Shown: positions 39,391 to 50,046, counted from the first letter of the stretch. The stretch: DNA of 59,946 nucleotides from Acetobacteraceae bacterium (GCA_947474705.1 CANJJS010000024.1:1-59946), one strand, 5' to 3'. The notes: a model not told the origin generated them from the letters alone. Program-made: numbers and translations.

Positions 39391-40536
39391 ATGACCGTGG
39401 TCGATTTTCCCGATGGGTTCAATCTGGAGGCTCTCCTCGAACCGATCCCTGGCGATGCCCCTCAGGGGTTGGATATCAGGGAAGATTTCTCCTCGCAATC
39501 ACCCTATAACCGATTGCGCGACGCGCGCTCCGAAGCCCGGGACGCGGAGAAAATGGCGGATAATGGGGATCCGGACGCTGGCGACCCAACACCGATGTGG
39601 CGGACGGTGCGCGATATCGGTCTCAAAACAATTTTGGAGACGGCGAAAGACCTGGAGGTCGCGGCCTGGATCACCGAATCGTATGTTCGTAGCCACGGCC
39701 TCGCGGGCCTCGCCGCCGGCGCGGCGCTGATCAAAGGTCTCGCGGAACAGCACTGGGACGGAGTCTTTCCGCTTCCGGACGATTACGGAATCGAGACCAG
39801 GGTTGGGCCGGTCACCGGTCTGAACGGCCGCGACGGCGGCGGATCGTTGATCCAGCCTTTATATAAAGTCGTGCTGTTCGACCGGCCCGACGGGACCCCG
39901 GTCACCTTCTTCGCGTATCAATCCTCCGAACAGCTTCCCAGCCTGCCGCAGGAACGCCGCGACGCGCGCATCAACGCCGGCGCGATCCCGTGGGAGGATG
40001 TGGAACGCGAAGCTCGCACCAACGGGGCCCGCGCGCTCGCGCGGATCCGCGACGAAGCCGCGCTGGCGCTGGAAATGTGGGAGGGCATGGCGAATGTGCT
40101 CGACGAAAAAGCCAGCGAGGACCCACCCTCGACCTCCCATGTGCGCGATATGCTGCGCCAGATCCGCGGCGTCGCGCTGCGTTACGCGCCGGAGGACGAT
40201 TCCGCGCCGCTGCCGGCCGAGACCGGCGCCCCGGGCGAATCGGCCGGCGGGGGCGGCGGTGCGCCGGACAGCGGGGGCGGCGGTACCGGCTTCGGCGGCT
40301 TCGCCAACACCGGCGCGCGCACCGCGTCGCGGGAAGACGCCCTCAAGGCGCTGGAAACGATCGCCGCCTATTTCCGCAAGACCGAACCGAACTCGCCCCT
40401 CTCCTACACCCTCGACGACGCCATCCGCCGCGCCAAGCTGACCTGGGCCGAATTGATGGAGGAGGTGGTCCCCGATCCCACGACCCGCGCGGCGATCCTC
40501 TCCTCGCTGGGCATTCGTCCCCCGCCCGAAATGTAA
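39391..40536 (+). CDS. tssA: T6SS cap/priming protein TssA
   Basis: A 381-residue protein with the ImpA N-terminal domain: [68 protein letters not shown] and [15 protein letters not shown]. TssA organises the baseplate and sheath tip. A Gly-rich linker (near 285-310) precedes the C-terminal part ending in [15 protein letters not shown] 39391 was taken; a TTG at 39373 would add six residues. A 173-bp gap separates it from tssB. Confidence 0.94.
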   Translation: MTVVDFPDGFNLEALLEPIPGDAPQGLDIREDFSSQSPYNRLRDARSEARDAEKMADNGDPDAGDPTPMWRTVRDIGLKTILETAKDLEVAAWITESYVRSHGLAGLAAGAALIKGLAEQHWDGVFPLPDDYGIETRVGPVTGLNGRDGGGSLIQPLYKVVLFDRPDGTPVTFFAYQSSEQLPSLPQERRDARINAGAIPWEDVEREARTNGARALARIRDEAALALEMWEGMANVLDEKASEDPPSTSHVRDMLRQIRGVALRYAPEDDSAPLPAETGAPGESAGGGGGAPDSGGGGTGFGGFANTGARTASREDALKALETIAAYFRKTEPNSPLSYTLDDAIRRAKLTWAELMEEVVPDPTTRAAILSSLGIRPPPEM

Positions 40537-40556
40537 TTCGTCCGCGAAAACAACGC

Positions 40557-40640
40557 GCCAACCGGCCCGGACCATGCGGAGTATGGTTGACCGGGAACGA
40601 ACGACGCGGCTATTGTCCAGTCCGAAGCGCGCCGGTTGGC
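40557..40640 (+). other. Long-range inverted repeat between tssA and tssB
   Basis: GCCAACCGG (40557-40565) and CCGGTTGGC (40632-40640) are perfect complementary arms 66 nt apart. This is the largest internal gap of operon C. It may be an RNA structure, an attenuator, or chance in GC-rich DNA. Confidence 0.3.
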
Positions 40641-40709
40641 CGGTCCAGGGGTATGGGCCGGGTCCGGCCGTCCCACCGACATCCGACTTTACAGAAAGGG
40701 AAAAGAGCC

Positions 40710-41219
40710 ATGAGCGGTAGCGTCCACGCCAAGCTCAACCGGGTCCGCAAGCCGCGGGTTCATATCTCGTACGATGTGGAGACGGAAGGCGCCGCGGTCG
40801 AACGCGAACTGCCCTTCGTGATGGGCGTCATGGGCGACTTCTCGGGCGACCCGACGGCGCCGTTGCAATCGATGGCCGACCGGAAGTTCGTGCAGATCGA
40901 TCGCGACAACTTCAACGACGTGATGGCTCGCATGAACCCGGGTCTGAAGTTGAAGGTCGATAACAAGATCTCCGAGGAAGGAGGTCAGATGGGTGTCGAT
41001 CTGAAATTCAACTCGATCGAGGATTTCGAACCTGGCCGTGTCGCCGCGCAGGTGCCCGCGCTGCGCACGCTGATGGAAACCCGTCAGAAGCTGCGCGATC
41101 TGATGAGCAAGGTCGATCGTTCCGAGGAGCTCGAGGGTCTGCTCGAAAAAGTGCTCCAGAACGAGGGCGATCTGAAAACGTTGCAAGGCCAGCTGGGCCT
41201 CGATAGCAAGGAAGGCTGA
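40710..41219 (+). CDS. tssB: T6SS sheath protein TssB
   Basis: The small sheath subunit, 169 residues: [53 protein letters not shown] and a C-terminal helical part ([20 protein letters not shown]). It polymerises with TssC around the Hcp tube. The ATG at 40710 fits family starts; the upstream frame is not coding. tssC begins 3 nt after the stop. Confidence 0.97.
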   Translation: MSGSVHAKLNRVRKPRVHISYDVETEGAAVERELPFVMGVMGDFSGDPTAPLQSMADRKFVQIDRDNFNDVMARMNPGLKLKVDNKISEEGGQMGVDLKFNSIEDFEPGRVAAQVPALRTLMETRQKLRDLMSKVDRSEELEGLLEKVLQNEGDLKTLQGQLGLDSKEG

Positions 41220-41222
41220 GCC

Positions 41223-42713
41223 ATGTCGGGCGCGCAAACGGACTCCCAGGCCGCCGGCGGCGAAGTCTCCGAAGGCTTTTCCATTCTCGATCAGGTGGTC
41301 GCGGCCACCAAGCAGACGGCGCCGGATCAAACCCAGGATCTGATGAAGACCCTGGTCGAGCAGGCGATGTCGGGCACGGTGACGTTCGATAAGAACATCT
41401 CGCGCACTTTCGACCGCGCCATCGCGGCGATCGATCAGAAGCTGTCCACGCAGCTCAACGCGATCATGCACGATCCGAAGTTTCTGAAGCTGGAAGGCTC
41501 CTGGCGCGGACTGCACTATTTGGTCATGAACTCAGAGACAAGCACCAGCCTGAAGATCCGGCTGCTGAATGCCTCGAAGCGCGACCTGTCTCGCGATCTG
41601 CAACGCGCGGTCGAGTTCGACCAAAGCCAGTTGTTCAAGAAGATCTACGAAAACGAATTCGGCACGCCCGGTGGCGAGCCCTATGCGTCGCTGATCGGCG
41701 ATTACGAGTGGACGCAGCATCCCGACGATATTGAGACGCTGCGTTTGATCTCCAACGTCGCGGCCTCGGCCTTCGCGCCGTTCATCTCGGCGGCGGGTCC
41801 GGGCATGTTCGGCTTCGACAGCTACACCGAACTGTCCAAGCCGCGCGATCTCGCGAAGATATTCGAGACCAGCGAATACATGAAGTGGCGGTCGTTCCGC
41901 GACAGCGAGGATTCTCGTTTCGTGTCGCTGGTGATGCCGCGCACGCTGGCGCGCCTTCCTTACGGCGAGGCGACGAAGGCGATTGACGAGTTCAACTACG
42001 AAGAAGCGCCCTTCGATGTGACCGGCGCGGCCAAGCCGATGGGGCACACCGAGTATTGCTGGATGAACGCGGCCTACGCGATGGGCACGCGTCTCACCGA
42101 TGCGTTCGCGCAGTACGGGTTCTGCACCGCGATCCGCGGCGCCGAAGGTGGCGGTAAGGTCGAGAACCTGCCGACGCACGTGTTCACCTCGGACGATGGC
42201 GACATGGACGCCAAGTGCCCGACGGAAATCGCGATCACCGATCGACGCGAGTTCGAACTGTCGAATCTCGGGTTCCTGCCGCTTTGCCACTACAAGAACA
42301 CCGACTATTCGGTCTTCTTCGGCGCGCAGACCACGCAGAAGCCCAAGAAATACGACCGTCCGGAAGCGACCGCGAACGCCGCGATCTCCGCCCGCCTGCC
42401 CTACATCATGGCGACGTCGCGCTTCGCGCATTATCTGAAGGTTATGGCGCGCGACAAAATCGGCTCCTTCATGGAAGCCGACGATGTGGAGCGTTGGCTG
42501 AACCGTTGGATCATGAACTACGTGAACGGCAGCGAAGGCGCCGGGCAGGACTCCCGCGCGCGGTATCCGCTGCGGGAAGCGCAGGTTCGCGTGCAGGAAA
42601 TCCCGGGCAAGCCGGGTTCCTACAACGCCGTGGCGTATCTGCGTCCTTGGTTGCAGATGGAAGAACTGACCACCAGCCTGCGCATGGTGGCCCGTATCCC
42701 AGCCGCCTCCTGA
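41223..42713 (+). CDS. tssC: T6SS sheath protein TssC
   Basis: The large sheath subunit, 496 residues. [77 protein letters not shown] and [19 protein letters not shown] are characteristic. The N-terminal extension ([16 protein letters not shown]) is of the kind that carries the ClpV-recognised helix in VipB. Confidence 0.97.
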   Translation: MSGAQTDSQAAGGEVSEGFSILDQVVAATKQTAPDQTQDLMKTLVEQAMSGTVTFDKNISRTFDRAIAAIDQKLSTQLNAIMHDPKFLKLEGSWRGLHYLVMNSETSTSLKIRLLNASKRDLSRDLQRAVEFDQSQLFKKIYENEFGTPGGEPYASLIGDYEWTQHPDDIETLRLISNVAASAFAPFISAAGPGMFGFDSYTELSKPRDLAKIFETSEYMKWRSFRDSEDSRFVSLVMPRTLARLPYGEATKAIDEFNYEEAPFDVTGAAKPMGHTEYCWMNAAYAMGTRLTDAFAQYGFCTAIRGAEGGGKVENLPTHVFTSDDGDMDAKCPTEIAITDRREFELSNLGFLPLCHYKNTDYSVFFGAQTTQKPKKYDRPEATANAAISARLPYIMATSRFAHYLKVMARDKIGSFMEADDVERWLNRWIMNYVNGSEGAGQDSRARYPLREAQVRVQEIPGKPGSYNAVAYLRPWLQMEELTTSLRMVARIPAAS

Positions 42714-42747
42714 TAACCGGCCCACGGGCCCAGGCGGCGACGTTAAC

Positions 42748-44289
42748 GTGAATGAGACCGCCCCCGTCATCGACGAATTCGCCGCGCAAGCGGCGGACGC
42801 CGATGGCGGGGGTGTTTCGTTCGCGTCGCCCAATATCCGCGACCTGATTCTGTCAGGCCGTTTCATCGGCAACAAAAATCAGGACCTCGAAGACGCCCTC
42901 ATCGAGTTCCTCTCCGCCGAATCCGACGAGGCCTGGGCTTTTTGGCGCCCCGAAAGTTTCTCTGGCAACAAACGTGCTTTGCTGGATCGCGACATCGCCG
43001 CGATCGACGCGATGATGTGCGAACAACTCGACGCGGTGCTGCACTACGATCGGCTGCGGCGGCTGGAAGGAAGCTGGCGCGGTCTGGCCTGGCTGATCGA
43101 TGGGATGGACCATGGCGCGCGGCTGAAGGTCAAACTGCTCAACGCATCCTGGCAGGAAATCTGCCGCGATCTGGAACGCGCCAGCGAGTTCGACCAGAGC
43201 CATTTGTTCCGCAAGGTCTACGAAGAAGAATTCGGCATGCCCGGCGGGGAACCGTACGGGCTGCTGATCGTCGATCACGAAATCCGCCACCGACCCACCG
43301 CCGCGGCGCGGACCGACGACATGGGGGCGCTGACGCACCTCGCCGGCATTTCCGCCGCCGCCTTCTGCCCGACGATACTGGGGGGGTCCCCGTCACTGCT
43401 GGAAGTCGACGATTTCGCCGACCTCGCGACGGTGATGGACATCGCCGGCCCGCTACGCAATCCGGACCACGCACGCTGGCGCAGTCTGACGGGACGCGCG
43501 GACACGAGATTTCTGGGGATCGCGATCCCGCGCCTGCTGGCCCGTGCGCCATGGGAAGACGACGGCACCCGCGCCGATGGCTTCAGATATAAGGAATACG
43601 CGCCAGAGGCGAAGGACCGCGTCTGGATGTGCGCCGCCTACGCCTTCGGTCAGGTGGTCGCGCGTGCCTTCGCGTCCAGCGCCTGGCCGGGCGATATCCG
43701 CGGCGCCGATCAGGACCGGCTGGGCGGCGGCCTGGTCGCCGACATGCCGATTGAACCGTTCCGGACCGATCCGGGGACGACATGGATTCGCAAATCGGTT
43801 GAGATTGTCTGGAACGATCGCCAGGAACGGGAATTGCTGGACGCGGGCCTGATCCCGCTCGCCGCGATCCCTTACGCCGACGAACTGGTTTTCGGCGCGG
43901 CCCGCAGCCCGCTGATCGCGCAACGATACACCGGCGCCAACGCCGAGGCGGCGAATGCCAACGCCAGACTTTCGACCCAGATCAATACGATCCTGTGTGC
44001 CTCCCGATTCGCGCACTATCTGAAAATGATGGGCCGCCAAATGGTCGGCTCGTTCAAAACGCCCGAGGAAATCGAGGACGTTCTGGACAGTTGGATCAAG
44101 AAATACGTCCGTAGCAACGCGCCCTACGAAACCCGCGCGCGTTACCCTCTGATCGGGGGAAAGGTTTCGGTATACGAACACCCAGGCAAACCCGGGAGCT
44201 ACGGCTGCACCGTGCAGTTGCAACCGCACTACCAAATCGACGACGTCGCGGCGTCGTTCCAACTTGTAACCGATCTCGGCGGGCGATGA
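42748..44289 (+). CDS. Second TssC-like protein (ImpD type)
   Basis: A 513-residue TssC paralogue with a GTG start 34 nt after tssC. It keeps the fold-defining segments ([76 protein letters not shown]) but has an unrelated N-terminus ([20 protein letters not shown] and on to [12 protein letters not shown]) and other divergences. Paired TssC genes occur in alphaproteobacterial T6SS loci, such as the imp locus of Rhizobium (ImpC, ImpD). Its place in the sheath or baseplate is unsettled. Confidence 0.88.
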   Translation: MNETAPVIDEFAAQAADADGGGVSFASPNIRDLILSGRFIGNKNQDLEDALIEFLSAESDEAWAFWRPESFSGNKRALLDRDIAAIDAMMCEQLDAVLHYDRLRRLEGSWRGLAWLIDGMDHGARLKVKLLNASWQEICRDLERASEFDQSHLFRKVYEEEFGMPGGEPYGLLIVDHEIRHRPTAAARTDDMGALTHLAGISAAAFCPTILGGSPSLLEVDDFADLATVMDIAGPLRNPDHARWRSLTGRADTRFLGIAIPRLLARAPWEDDGTRADGFRYKEYAPEAKDRVWMCAAYAFGQVVARAFASSAWPGDIRGADQDRLGGGLVADMPIEPFRTDPGTTWIRKSVEIVWNDRQERELLDAGLIPLAAIPYADELVFGAARSPLIAQRYTGANAEAANANARLSTQINTILCASRFAHYLKMMGRQMVGSFKTPEEIEDVLDSWIKKYVRSNAPYETRARYPLIGGKVSVYEHPGKPGSYGCTVQLQPHYQIDDVAASFQLVTDLGGR

Positions 44290-44305
44290 CCCGCGAGGAG
44301 AACCC

Positions 44306-45103
44306 ATGACCGAAAATACGCCGGCTGCCCTGTTTCGCGCGGGCAACCTGACCGAAGCCGTCGCCGCCGCGCAGGCGGCCGTCCGCAAGGCCCCCACCGA
44401 TCTCGACGCCCGCGTGCTGCTGGCCGAATTGCTGATCTTCGCGGGTAACCCCGAACGGGCCGATGTCCTGCTCGACGCGGCCTCCACCATCGACCCCAGC
44501 ACGGGGATCGTGGTCGCCGAATTCCGCCAGTTGATCCGTGCCGACATGGCGCGGCGCCAGTTGTTCCGCGACGGGCGCGTGCCCGAACTCCTGTCCGACC
44601 CGACGGAAGTGCAGCGCCTGCAACTCCAGGCGCTGGTCGCGCTGCGGGAAAACAACATGGAAGAAGCCGCCAAATGCGCCGCGGCGGCCGAAGAAGCCCG
44701 TCCACGCGCGGCCGGTTTCCATAACGACACGGCGATCGACGATTTCCGCGACGCCGACGACCTGATGGCCGGCACGATCGAGGTGCTGACCACCACCGGA
44801 AAATACTTCTGGATCCCGACCGAGCGCGTGATCTCAGCTGAGTTCCACCCGCCGAAGCGCCCGCGCGACCTGATCTGGCGCCGCGTGACCATGTCTGTGT
44901 CCGAGGGCCCCGACGGCGAGGTCTATGTCCCCGCCATCTACGCCGGCAGCGAGCCCACCACCGATCTGCTGCGTTTGGGCCGGGAAACCGACTGGACCGA
45001 CCCCGACGCCGGACCTGTCAGAGGCATCGGCCAGCGCGTCTTCCTCGCGGGCGAAGAAGACATCGCGATCATGGAAATCGGCACGCTCCGGTTTGGCGCG
45101 TGA
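44306..45103 (+). CDS. tagJ: T6SS accessory protein TagJ/ImpE
   Basis: A 265-residue ImpE-family protein with an N-terminal TPR-like part (LFRAGNLTEAVAAAQAAVRK, LLAELLIFAGNPERADVLLD) and the C-terminal ImpE domain (YFWIPTERVISAEFHPPKRP, RDLIWRR). In Pseudomonas TagJ binds TssB and ClpV and modulates sheath recycling. The tssE start overlaps its stop (GTGA). Confidence 0.93.
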   Translation: MTENTPAALFRAGNLTEAVAAAQAAVRKAPTDLDARVLLAELLIFAGNPERADVLLDAASTIDPSTGIVVAEFRQLIRADMARRQLFRDGRVPELLSDPTEVQRLQLQALVALRENNMEEAAKCAAAAEEARPRAAGFHNDTAIDDFRDADDLMAGTIEVLTTTGKYFWIPTERVISAEFHPPKRPRDLIWRRVTMSVSEGPDGEVYVPAIYAGSEPTTDLLRLGRETDWTDPDAGPVRGIGQRVFLAGEEDIAIMEIGTLRFGA

Positions 45104-45615
45104 GCGGACGCGGCGGACCGGCCGGGCAGGCCAATGCGGTACGGGTGCAATTGCCGCTGCTCGAGCGGCTGATCGACGACGCCCCCGACCGCGAACGCGA
45201 CCCGCCCGTGTCCGCCACCGAAGCGCTTCAGGCCTTGCGCCAGTCCGTGCGCAAGGAGTTGGAAGCACTGTTGAACGCCCGCCGCCGCTGGCGCAGCCCG
45301 CCCGCCGAACTGACCGAACTCGCGGGGTCTCCGATGGGGTTCGGCATTCCGGACTTCGCGGCCGGCGTGTTCAACAACCAGGGCGAACGCAACCGGCTCC
45401 GCCAGGAAGTCGAAACCACGATCCGCATGTTCGAACCTCGCTTCCTCTCGGTTCGCGTGATGCTGATCGACGAAGACCAGCGCCTCGACGCCGCGCTGCG
45501 GTTGCGCATCGAAGCCGTTCTGCACGCCGACCCGGCGCCGGAACAGGTGACTTTCGATACGATCATCGACACCGTCAACGATAACGTTCGTGTCCGCGCC
45601 GACGAGTCCATGTGA
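45100..45615 (+). CDS. tssE: T6SS baseplate wedge protein TssE (gp25-like)
   Basis: A 171-residue gp25-like baseplate subunit. LPLLERLIDD is the usual N-terminal motif, then LRQSVRKELEALLNARRRWR, MGFGIPDF and VETTIRMFEPRFLSVRVML. The start is GTG, overlapping the tagJ stop, and its TGA overlaps the tssF start. Confidence 0.94.
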   Translation: MSGRGGPAGQANAVRVQLPLLERLIDDAPDRERDPPVSATEALQALRQSVRKELEALLNARRRWRSPPAELTELAGSPMGFGIPDFAAGVFNNQGERNRLRQEVETTIRMFEPRFLSVRVMLIDEDQRLDAALRLRIEAVLHADPAPEQVTFDTIIDTVNDNVRVRADESM

Positions 45616-47435
45616 TGTCCGATTCCCTGCTGCCTTATTACGATCACGAGCTGACCGCGATCCACCGCCTCGCCAACGAATTCGCCGAGGCCTATCCCAA
45701 AATCGCGGGACGGCTGCGGCTGTCGCCGGGCGGGGTCGACGATCCCCATGTCGCGCGGCTTTTGGACGGCGCGGCGTTCCTGGCGGCGCGCGTGCATCAT
45801 CGGCTCGACGACGAATTCCCAGAACTGACCGACGCGCTGCTTGGCATGCTGTATCCGCATTATCTTTCGCCCGTGCCGTCTTGCATGGTGGCGAAACTGG
45901 ACTGCTCGCCCGATCTCATGGGCTCGGACACACGTCCGCGTGGCACCGAATTCGACACCGAGCCGGTGCGCGGCGAGGCCCTGCGCTATCGGAGCACTTC
46001 GCCCGTCACACTCTGGCCCATCGAGGTCGAAAACATCCGCCTGACCGGCCTGCCGATCGTGGCCCCCGCCAATCCCGCCGCCGCGGGCGCGGTGGCCGCG
46101 CTGCGCATCACGCTGAAATGCATGGTGCCGGACGTGACCTTCAGCCAGCTCGGCGTCGACAAACTGCGCTTCTTTTTGCAGGGCCCCTCCAATCAAACCT
46201 TGCCGTTGTACGAGCTGTTGTGCGGCCACACGGTTTCGGTGGCTTTCGCCGAGTCCGCCACCGACGCGAACCCGACGATCGTGCCCGCCGCCTGCGTGCA
46301 ACCCGCTGGGTTCGCCGACGACGAGGCTTTACTGCCCTGGTCTGCCCGCGGTTTCGCCGGATTCCGGCTGTTGACGGAATATTTCGCCTTCCCGGAAAAA
46401 TTCCTGTTCGTCGACATCTCCGGTCTGGAACGCAAAACCCTGGCGGGCGCGGGCAACCGGCTGGAAATCTTCCTTTATCTCGACCGCGCCGTCACCGAGC
46501 TGGAGCGCACCGTCGGCCAGCCATCCATGGCGCTTGGCTGCGTGCCGCTGGTCAATCTGTTCTCCCGCCGCTGCGAACCGATCGCGATCTCGCATACCGA
46601 AACGGAATACCGGATTGTGCCGGACGCCCGCAGGCCGCATTTCGCGGAGGTCTGGGCCGTCGAGCAATTGCGCGAAACTCGCCAGGACGGCACCGAACGG
46701 CCGTGGCGTCCCTTCCATCGCCTGACCGAATCCGACACCGAGCCCGACACGCCCGGCGGCTTCTACCACACCGCCCGCCGCCAGGCCGCGCCCGGCGTGC
46801 CGGGCACCGAGGTCTTCATCGCCCCGCACGATCCCAACCTGGACCCGGACGCGCCTGGCGGGGCGATCCTTTCCGTGGACGCGACCTGCCTCAATCGCGA
46901 CCTGCCGACCGACCTGCCCTACGGCGGCGGCCGGCCGTCGTTGCGGCTGGTCGAAGGCGCGGCATCGGTCGCCGCGATCGAGCCGGTAACGCCGCCGACC
47001 GGCACGCTTCGCCCGCCGCTGCGCGAACAGGGATTCTGGCGGTTGATTTCGCATTTGTCGCTGGGTCACCTCTCCGTCGCCGGCGGCACAGGCGGGGCGG
47101 ATGCGCTGAAGGAGGTCCTGCGCCTCTATGCCTTCCGCGACACGCCGGAAATCGCCACCACCATCGAGGCTCTGACCGCCGTGACCTCGCAACCCGGCAC
47201 CGCGCGCGCGCCGGGACGCATGGGCGCGTTCTGCCGCGGGCTGGACGTCACGCTGGAATTCGACTCCAGGGCCTGGCAGGTCGGCGGCCTTTATCTCCTG
47301 GCGAGCGTCCTCGAACGCTTCCTCGCGCTGCACGCGACCATCAACAGCTTCACGCGGACCAAGGCGGTCCTGCGCGGCCGGCCGGGCATCGCGGGCGCCT
47401 GGCCCGCCCGCGGCGGCACGCGCGTTCTGGCATGA
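45615..47435 (+). CDS. tssF: T6SS baseplate protein TssF
   Basis: A 606-residue wedge protein. LLPYYDHELTAIHRLANEFA, VARLLDGAAFLAARVHHRLD, LTDALLGMLYPHYLSPVPSC and GTEFDTEPVRG are hallmarks. The ATG at 45615 shares one base with the tssE stop (TGATG); a GTG one codon earlier is also possible. The C-terminus contains LEFDSRAWQVGGLYLLASVL. Confidence 0.96.
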   Translation: MSDSLLPYYDHELTAIHRLANEFAEAYPKIAGRLRLSPGGVDDPHVARLLDGAAFLAARVHHRLDDEFPELTDALLGMLYPHYLSPVPSCMVAKLDCSPDLMGSDTRPRGTEFDTEPVRGEALRYRSTSPVTLWPIEVENIRLTGLPIVAPANPAAAGAVAALRITLKCMVPDVTFSQLGVDKLRFFLQGPSNQTLPLYELLCGHTVSVAFAESATDANPTIVPAACVQPAGFADDEALLPWSARGFAGFRLLTEYFAFPEKFLFVDISGLERKTLAGAGNRLEIFLYLDRAVTELERTVGQPSMALGCVPLVNLFSRRCEPIAISHTETEYRIVPDARRPHFAEVWAVEQLRETRQDGTERPWRPFHRLTESDTEPDTPGGFYHTARRQAAPGVPGTEVFIAPHDPNLDPDAPGGAILSVDATCLNRDLPTDLPYGGGRPSLRLVEGAASVAAIEPVTPPTGTLRPPLREQGFWRLISHLSLGHLSVAGGTGGADALKEVLRLYAFRDTPEIATTIEALTAVTSQPGTARAPGRMGAFCRGLDVTLEFDSRAWQVGGLYLLASVLERFLALHATINSFTRTKAVLRGRPGIAGAWPARGGTRVLA

Positions 47436-47445
47436 TACAACGGGC

Positions 47446-48504
47446 ATGACACAACGTTCCCCGCTGGCGCTCCTGCGTAAGGAGCCGCGCCGTTTCGCCT
47501 TCGACGCGGCCATCCGCCTGCTGACGATCGCCCGGAAACAACCCGACCCGGCGGAGATCGCGCGCTTCCGCACCCCGGGCGGACTGACCTATCCGCCCGC
47601 CGATATCCTGGACATCCGGGGCGGCGGACCCGCCGATAAACTGCCGCCCGACGTGACCATCGGCATGATGGGCCTGACCGGCCCCTCCGGCGTTCTGCCC
47701 AGGCATTACTCTGACACCGTGGTGCAGGCGTCGCGCGCCCGGTCGTCGTCGCTGCACAGTTTCCTCGACCTGCTGGGACACCGCTTCGTCGCCTTCTTCG
47801 CCCGCGCCGGCGCCAAATACCGGCCCGCCCGCGCCGCCGACACCGCCGCCTTGAAGACCCCGCCGGCGCCCGATCCGATCGCCCAGATCCTGCTATCGCT
47901 GATGGGCTACGGCACCGCCCACCTGACCGAGCGCATGCTGATCCCGCGCGAAACGCTCCTGCACTACGCGGGCCTTTTCGCGATGCGCCCCCGCTCCGCC
48001 GAGCGTCTGGGCGCCCTTGTCTCCGACTGGCTGGGCATGCGGGTCGAGGTCGTCGAATTCGTCGGCGCGTGGCTCAGCCTGCCGCCCGACCAACGGACCC
48101 GCATCGGCGCCAACGGCCAGTTCAACCAACTCAGCGCGACCGCCGCCGCCGGCATACGGGCCTGGGATCCGCAGGCGCGAATCATTCTGCGCATCGGCCC
48201 GCTGGACCGGGCCGGCTTCGAACGCCTGCTGCCCGATCGCCTCGCGCTGCACCGGCTGGTTTCGCTGGTGCGTGCTTACGCCGGCTATGAAATCGGCTTC
48301 GCGATCAATCCGGTCCTGCGCGCGGACGCGGTGCCACCCCTGCGACTCTCCGCCGCCGAGGATCCGGCGCCACGTCTCGGCTGGAACACCTGGCTCGAAC
48401 CGGTGGCGGGCGGGCGGCGGCGCGGCGGCGACGCCGGCGAGCCCATCTTCGACGCGGAAATCATCGAGGCACAACGCCTCTCGGAAAAGGACATGGCGGC
48501 ATGA
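47446..48504 (+). CDS. tssG: T6SS baseplate protein TssG
   Basis: A 352-residue protein. PRRFAFDAAIRLL and MMGLTGPSGVLPRHYSDTV are diagnostic, with FLDLLGHRFVAFFARA, GLFAMRPRSAERLGALVSDW and RLGWNTWLE near the end. TssG forms a wedge with TssF. The next gene overlaps its stop by 4 nt (ATGA). Confidence 0.96.
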   Translation: MTQRSPLALLRKEPRRFAFDAAIRLLTIARKQPDPAEIARFRTPGGLTYPPADILDIRGGGPADKLPPDVTIGMMGLTGPSGVLPRHYSDTVVQASRARSSSLHSFLDLLGHRFVAFFARAGAKYRPARAADTAALKTPPAPDPIAQILLSLMGYGTAHLTERMLIPRETLLHYAGLFAMRPRSAERLGALVSDWLGMRVEVVEFVGAWLSLPPDQRTRIGANGQFNQLSATAAAGIRAWDPQARIILRIGPLDRAGFERLLPDRLALHRLVSLVRAYAGYEIGFAINPVLRADAVPPLRLSAAEDPAPRLGWNTWLEPVAGGRRRGGDAGEPIFDAEIIEAQRLSEKDMAA

Positions 48505-50000
48505 GCGGTTGGGGCGGCGGATACGTCACGGACATCCCATATTCCATCGGCTGGTATCGCAACCAGTCGCCGGTGCGGATGGCGATCGCGGCCGTTATCG
48601 GCGGCGCGGAAGCCCAGATCCCGACGGGCGACGACACGATCGCCATGCTCGAACTGGGCTGCGGGTACGGCCTGACCTCCCTGGCCCTCGCGGCCAGCAA
48701 TCCCAACTGGAAAGTCTACGCGGTCGATTTCAACCCCGCCCATATCGCCGTCGCCCGCGAATGGGCGGCCGAGGCCGGCCTGACCAACATCACGTTCATC
48801 GAAGGCGACTTCTCGACCTGGGAGGACGATCCGGCGATGCGGGGGCTGCCGGCGATGGATTTCGTCACCCTGCACGGGATCTGGACCTGGATCCCGCCTG
48901 TCGCGCAAGCCGGGATCGTCCGCCTGCTGGCGGCGAAGGTCCGGCCCGGCGGCCTCGTTCATATCAGCTACAACGCCATCTCCGGCTGGACCGAAATGAT
49001 CCCGGTCGCGCGCCTGATCCGCGAAGCCGGGCGCCGCGCCGGCGGCGCCAGCGACCATCGCGCCAGCGAAGGCATGAAACTCGTCCGCGAACTCATCGCG
49101 GCCGACGCGCATAGCCTCGCAGGCAACAGGACCGTGTCCAGCCGCATGGAGATGCTGGGGGAAGCCAACACCACCTACCTCGCCCATGAATTCATGAATG
49201 AACACTGGGCGCCCGTTTTCCTGTCCGATCTGCAGGAAACCCTTGCCGGCGCCAAGCTGGAATGGGTTGCCGCCAGCGAAATGACGGAAAACTTCCCCGA
49301 ACTGGTCATGAGCGAAAAGCAGCGGGAGATCTTTCACCGCTACCCCGATCGCATGATGCAGGAACTGGTCAAAGACCTCTGCACGCCCCGGTCCCTCCGC
49401 AGCGACATCTTCGTGCGCGGCGCGAACCGGATCCGCCCGCACGAGCGCACGCAAATCCTGATGGATGTCGCCCTGGCCCTGGTCAAACCGCCCGGCGACC
49501 TCCCCAAAACCCTGAACGTCGCGGCCGGGCAGGCGGAACTCAATCCGGAATTTTACGAACCGATCGTGCGCGCGCTCAGCACCCGCCCCTGGCGCGTCCG
49601 CGATCTGCTCGCTTTGCCGAATGTCATTGGCCGCCGCGACAATCCCGCCGAACTCATCGCCATTCTGTCGGGCGCCGACATGGTCGAACCGGCGATCCGG
49701 CCGATGACCGCGCCTGGCGCGGAAGCCATCCGATTCAATATGGTCACCGCCCGCCGGTTGATCCGCAAAGGCGCGTCGAACAGCATGGTCGCCCTCGCCT
49801 GCCGCCCGACCGGCATGCCGATCGCCACGCCGCTGGTCGGACTGGCGCTGGTCTATCATTACGAAAACGGGATCACCGACGTCGAAGGGTTACTTGAGGC
49901 CATCGAACCGCCCGAAGATCGAATCGACGACGCGCGCAAGGTCGTTATCGCATTTCTGGAACGGCACCTGCCGGCCTGGCGCCTCGCCGGCGCCGTCTGA
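48501..50000 (+). CDS. SAM-dependent methyltransferase with regulatory domain, PKMT-like, coupled to tssG
   Basis: A 499-residue class I methyltransferase. Motif I is LELGCGYGL (50-58), then VYAVDFNPAHIAVAREWA, FIEGDFSTWEDDPAMRGLPA and VHISYNAISGWTEMIPV. The middle part (about 215-330) resembles the methyltransferase regulatory domain, and the C-terminal 170 residues, starting near LRSDIFVRGANRIRPHER, resemble the rest of rickettsial protein-lysine methyltransferases (PKMT), which modify the surface protein OmpB. That family link is from memory. The start overlaps tssG (ATGA), making it the last gene of operon C. Target unknown; a T6SS component or surface protein is my inference. Confidence 0.85.
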   Translation: MSGWGGGYVTDIPYSIGWYRNQSPVRMAIAAVIGGAEAQIPTGDDTIAMLELGCGYGLTSLALAASNPNWKVYAVDFNPAHIAVAREWAAEAGLTNITFIEGDFSTWEDDPAMRGLPAMDFVTLHGIWTWIPPVAQAGIVRLLAAKVRPGGLVHISYNAISGWTEMIPVARLIREAGRRAGGASDHRASEGMKLVRELIAADAHSLAGNRTVSSRMEMLGEANTTYLAHEFMNEHWAPVFLSDLQETLAGAKLEWVAASEMTENFPELVMSEKQREIFHRYPDRMMQELVKDLCTPRSLRSDIFVRGANRIRPHERTQILMDVALALVKPPGDLPKTLNVAAGQAELNPEFYEPIVRALSTRPWRVRDLLALPNVIGRRDNPAELIAILSGADMVEPAIRPMTAPGAEAIRFNMVTARRLIRKGASNSMVALACRPTGMPIATPLVGLALVYHYENGITDVEGLLEAIEPPEDRIDDARKVVIAFLERHLPAWRLAGAV

Positions 50001-50013
50001 TCCCCGCCACGCC

Positions 50014-50046
50014 GGCGCGGGCGCCAATCGCCTTGGCGCCCGCGCC
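50014..50046 (+). terminator. Strong hairpin at the end of operon C
   Basis: GGCGCGGGCGCCAA (50014-50027) and TTGGCGCCCGCGCC (50033-50046) form a perfect 14-bp stem with a 5-nt loop, 13 nt after the methyltransferase stop. No U tract follows, so termination may be incomplete or the hairpin may stabilise the 3' end. Confidence 0.6.
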
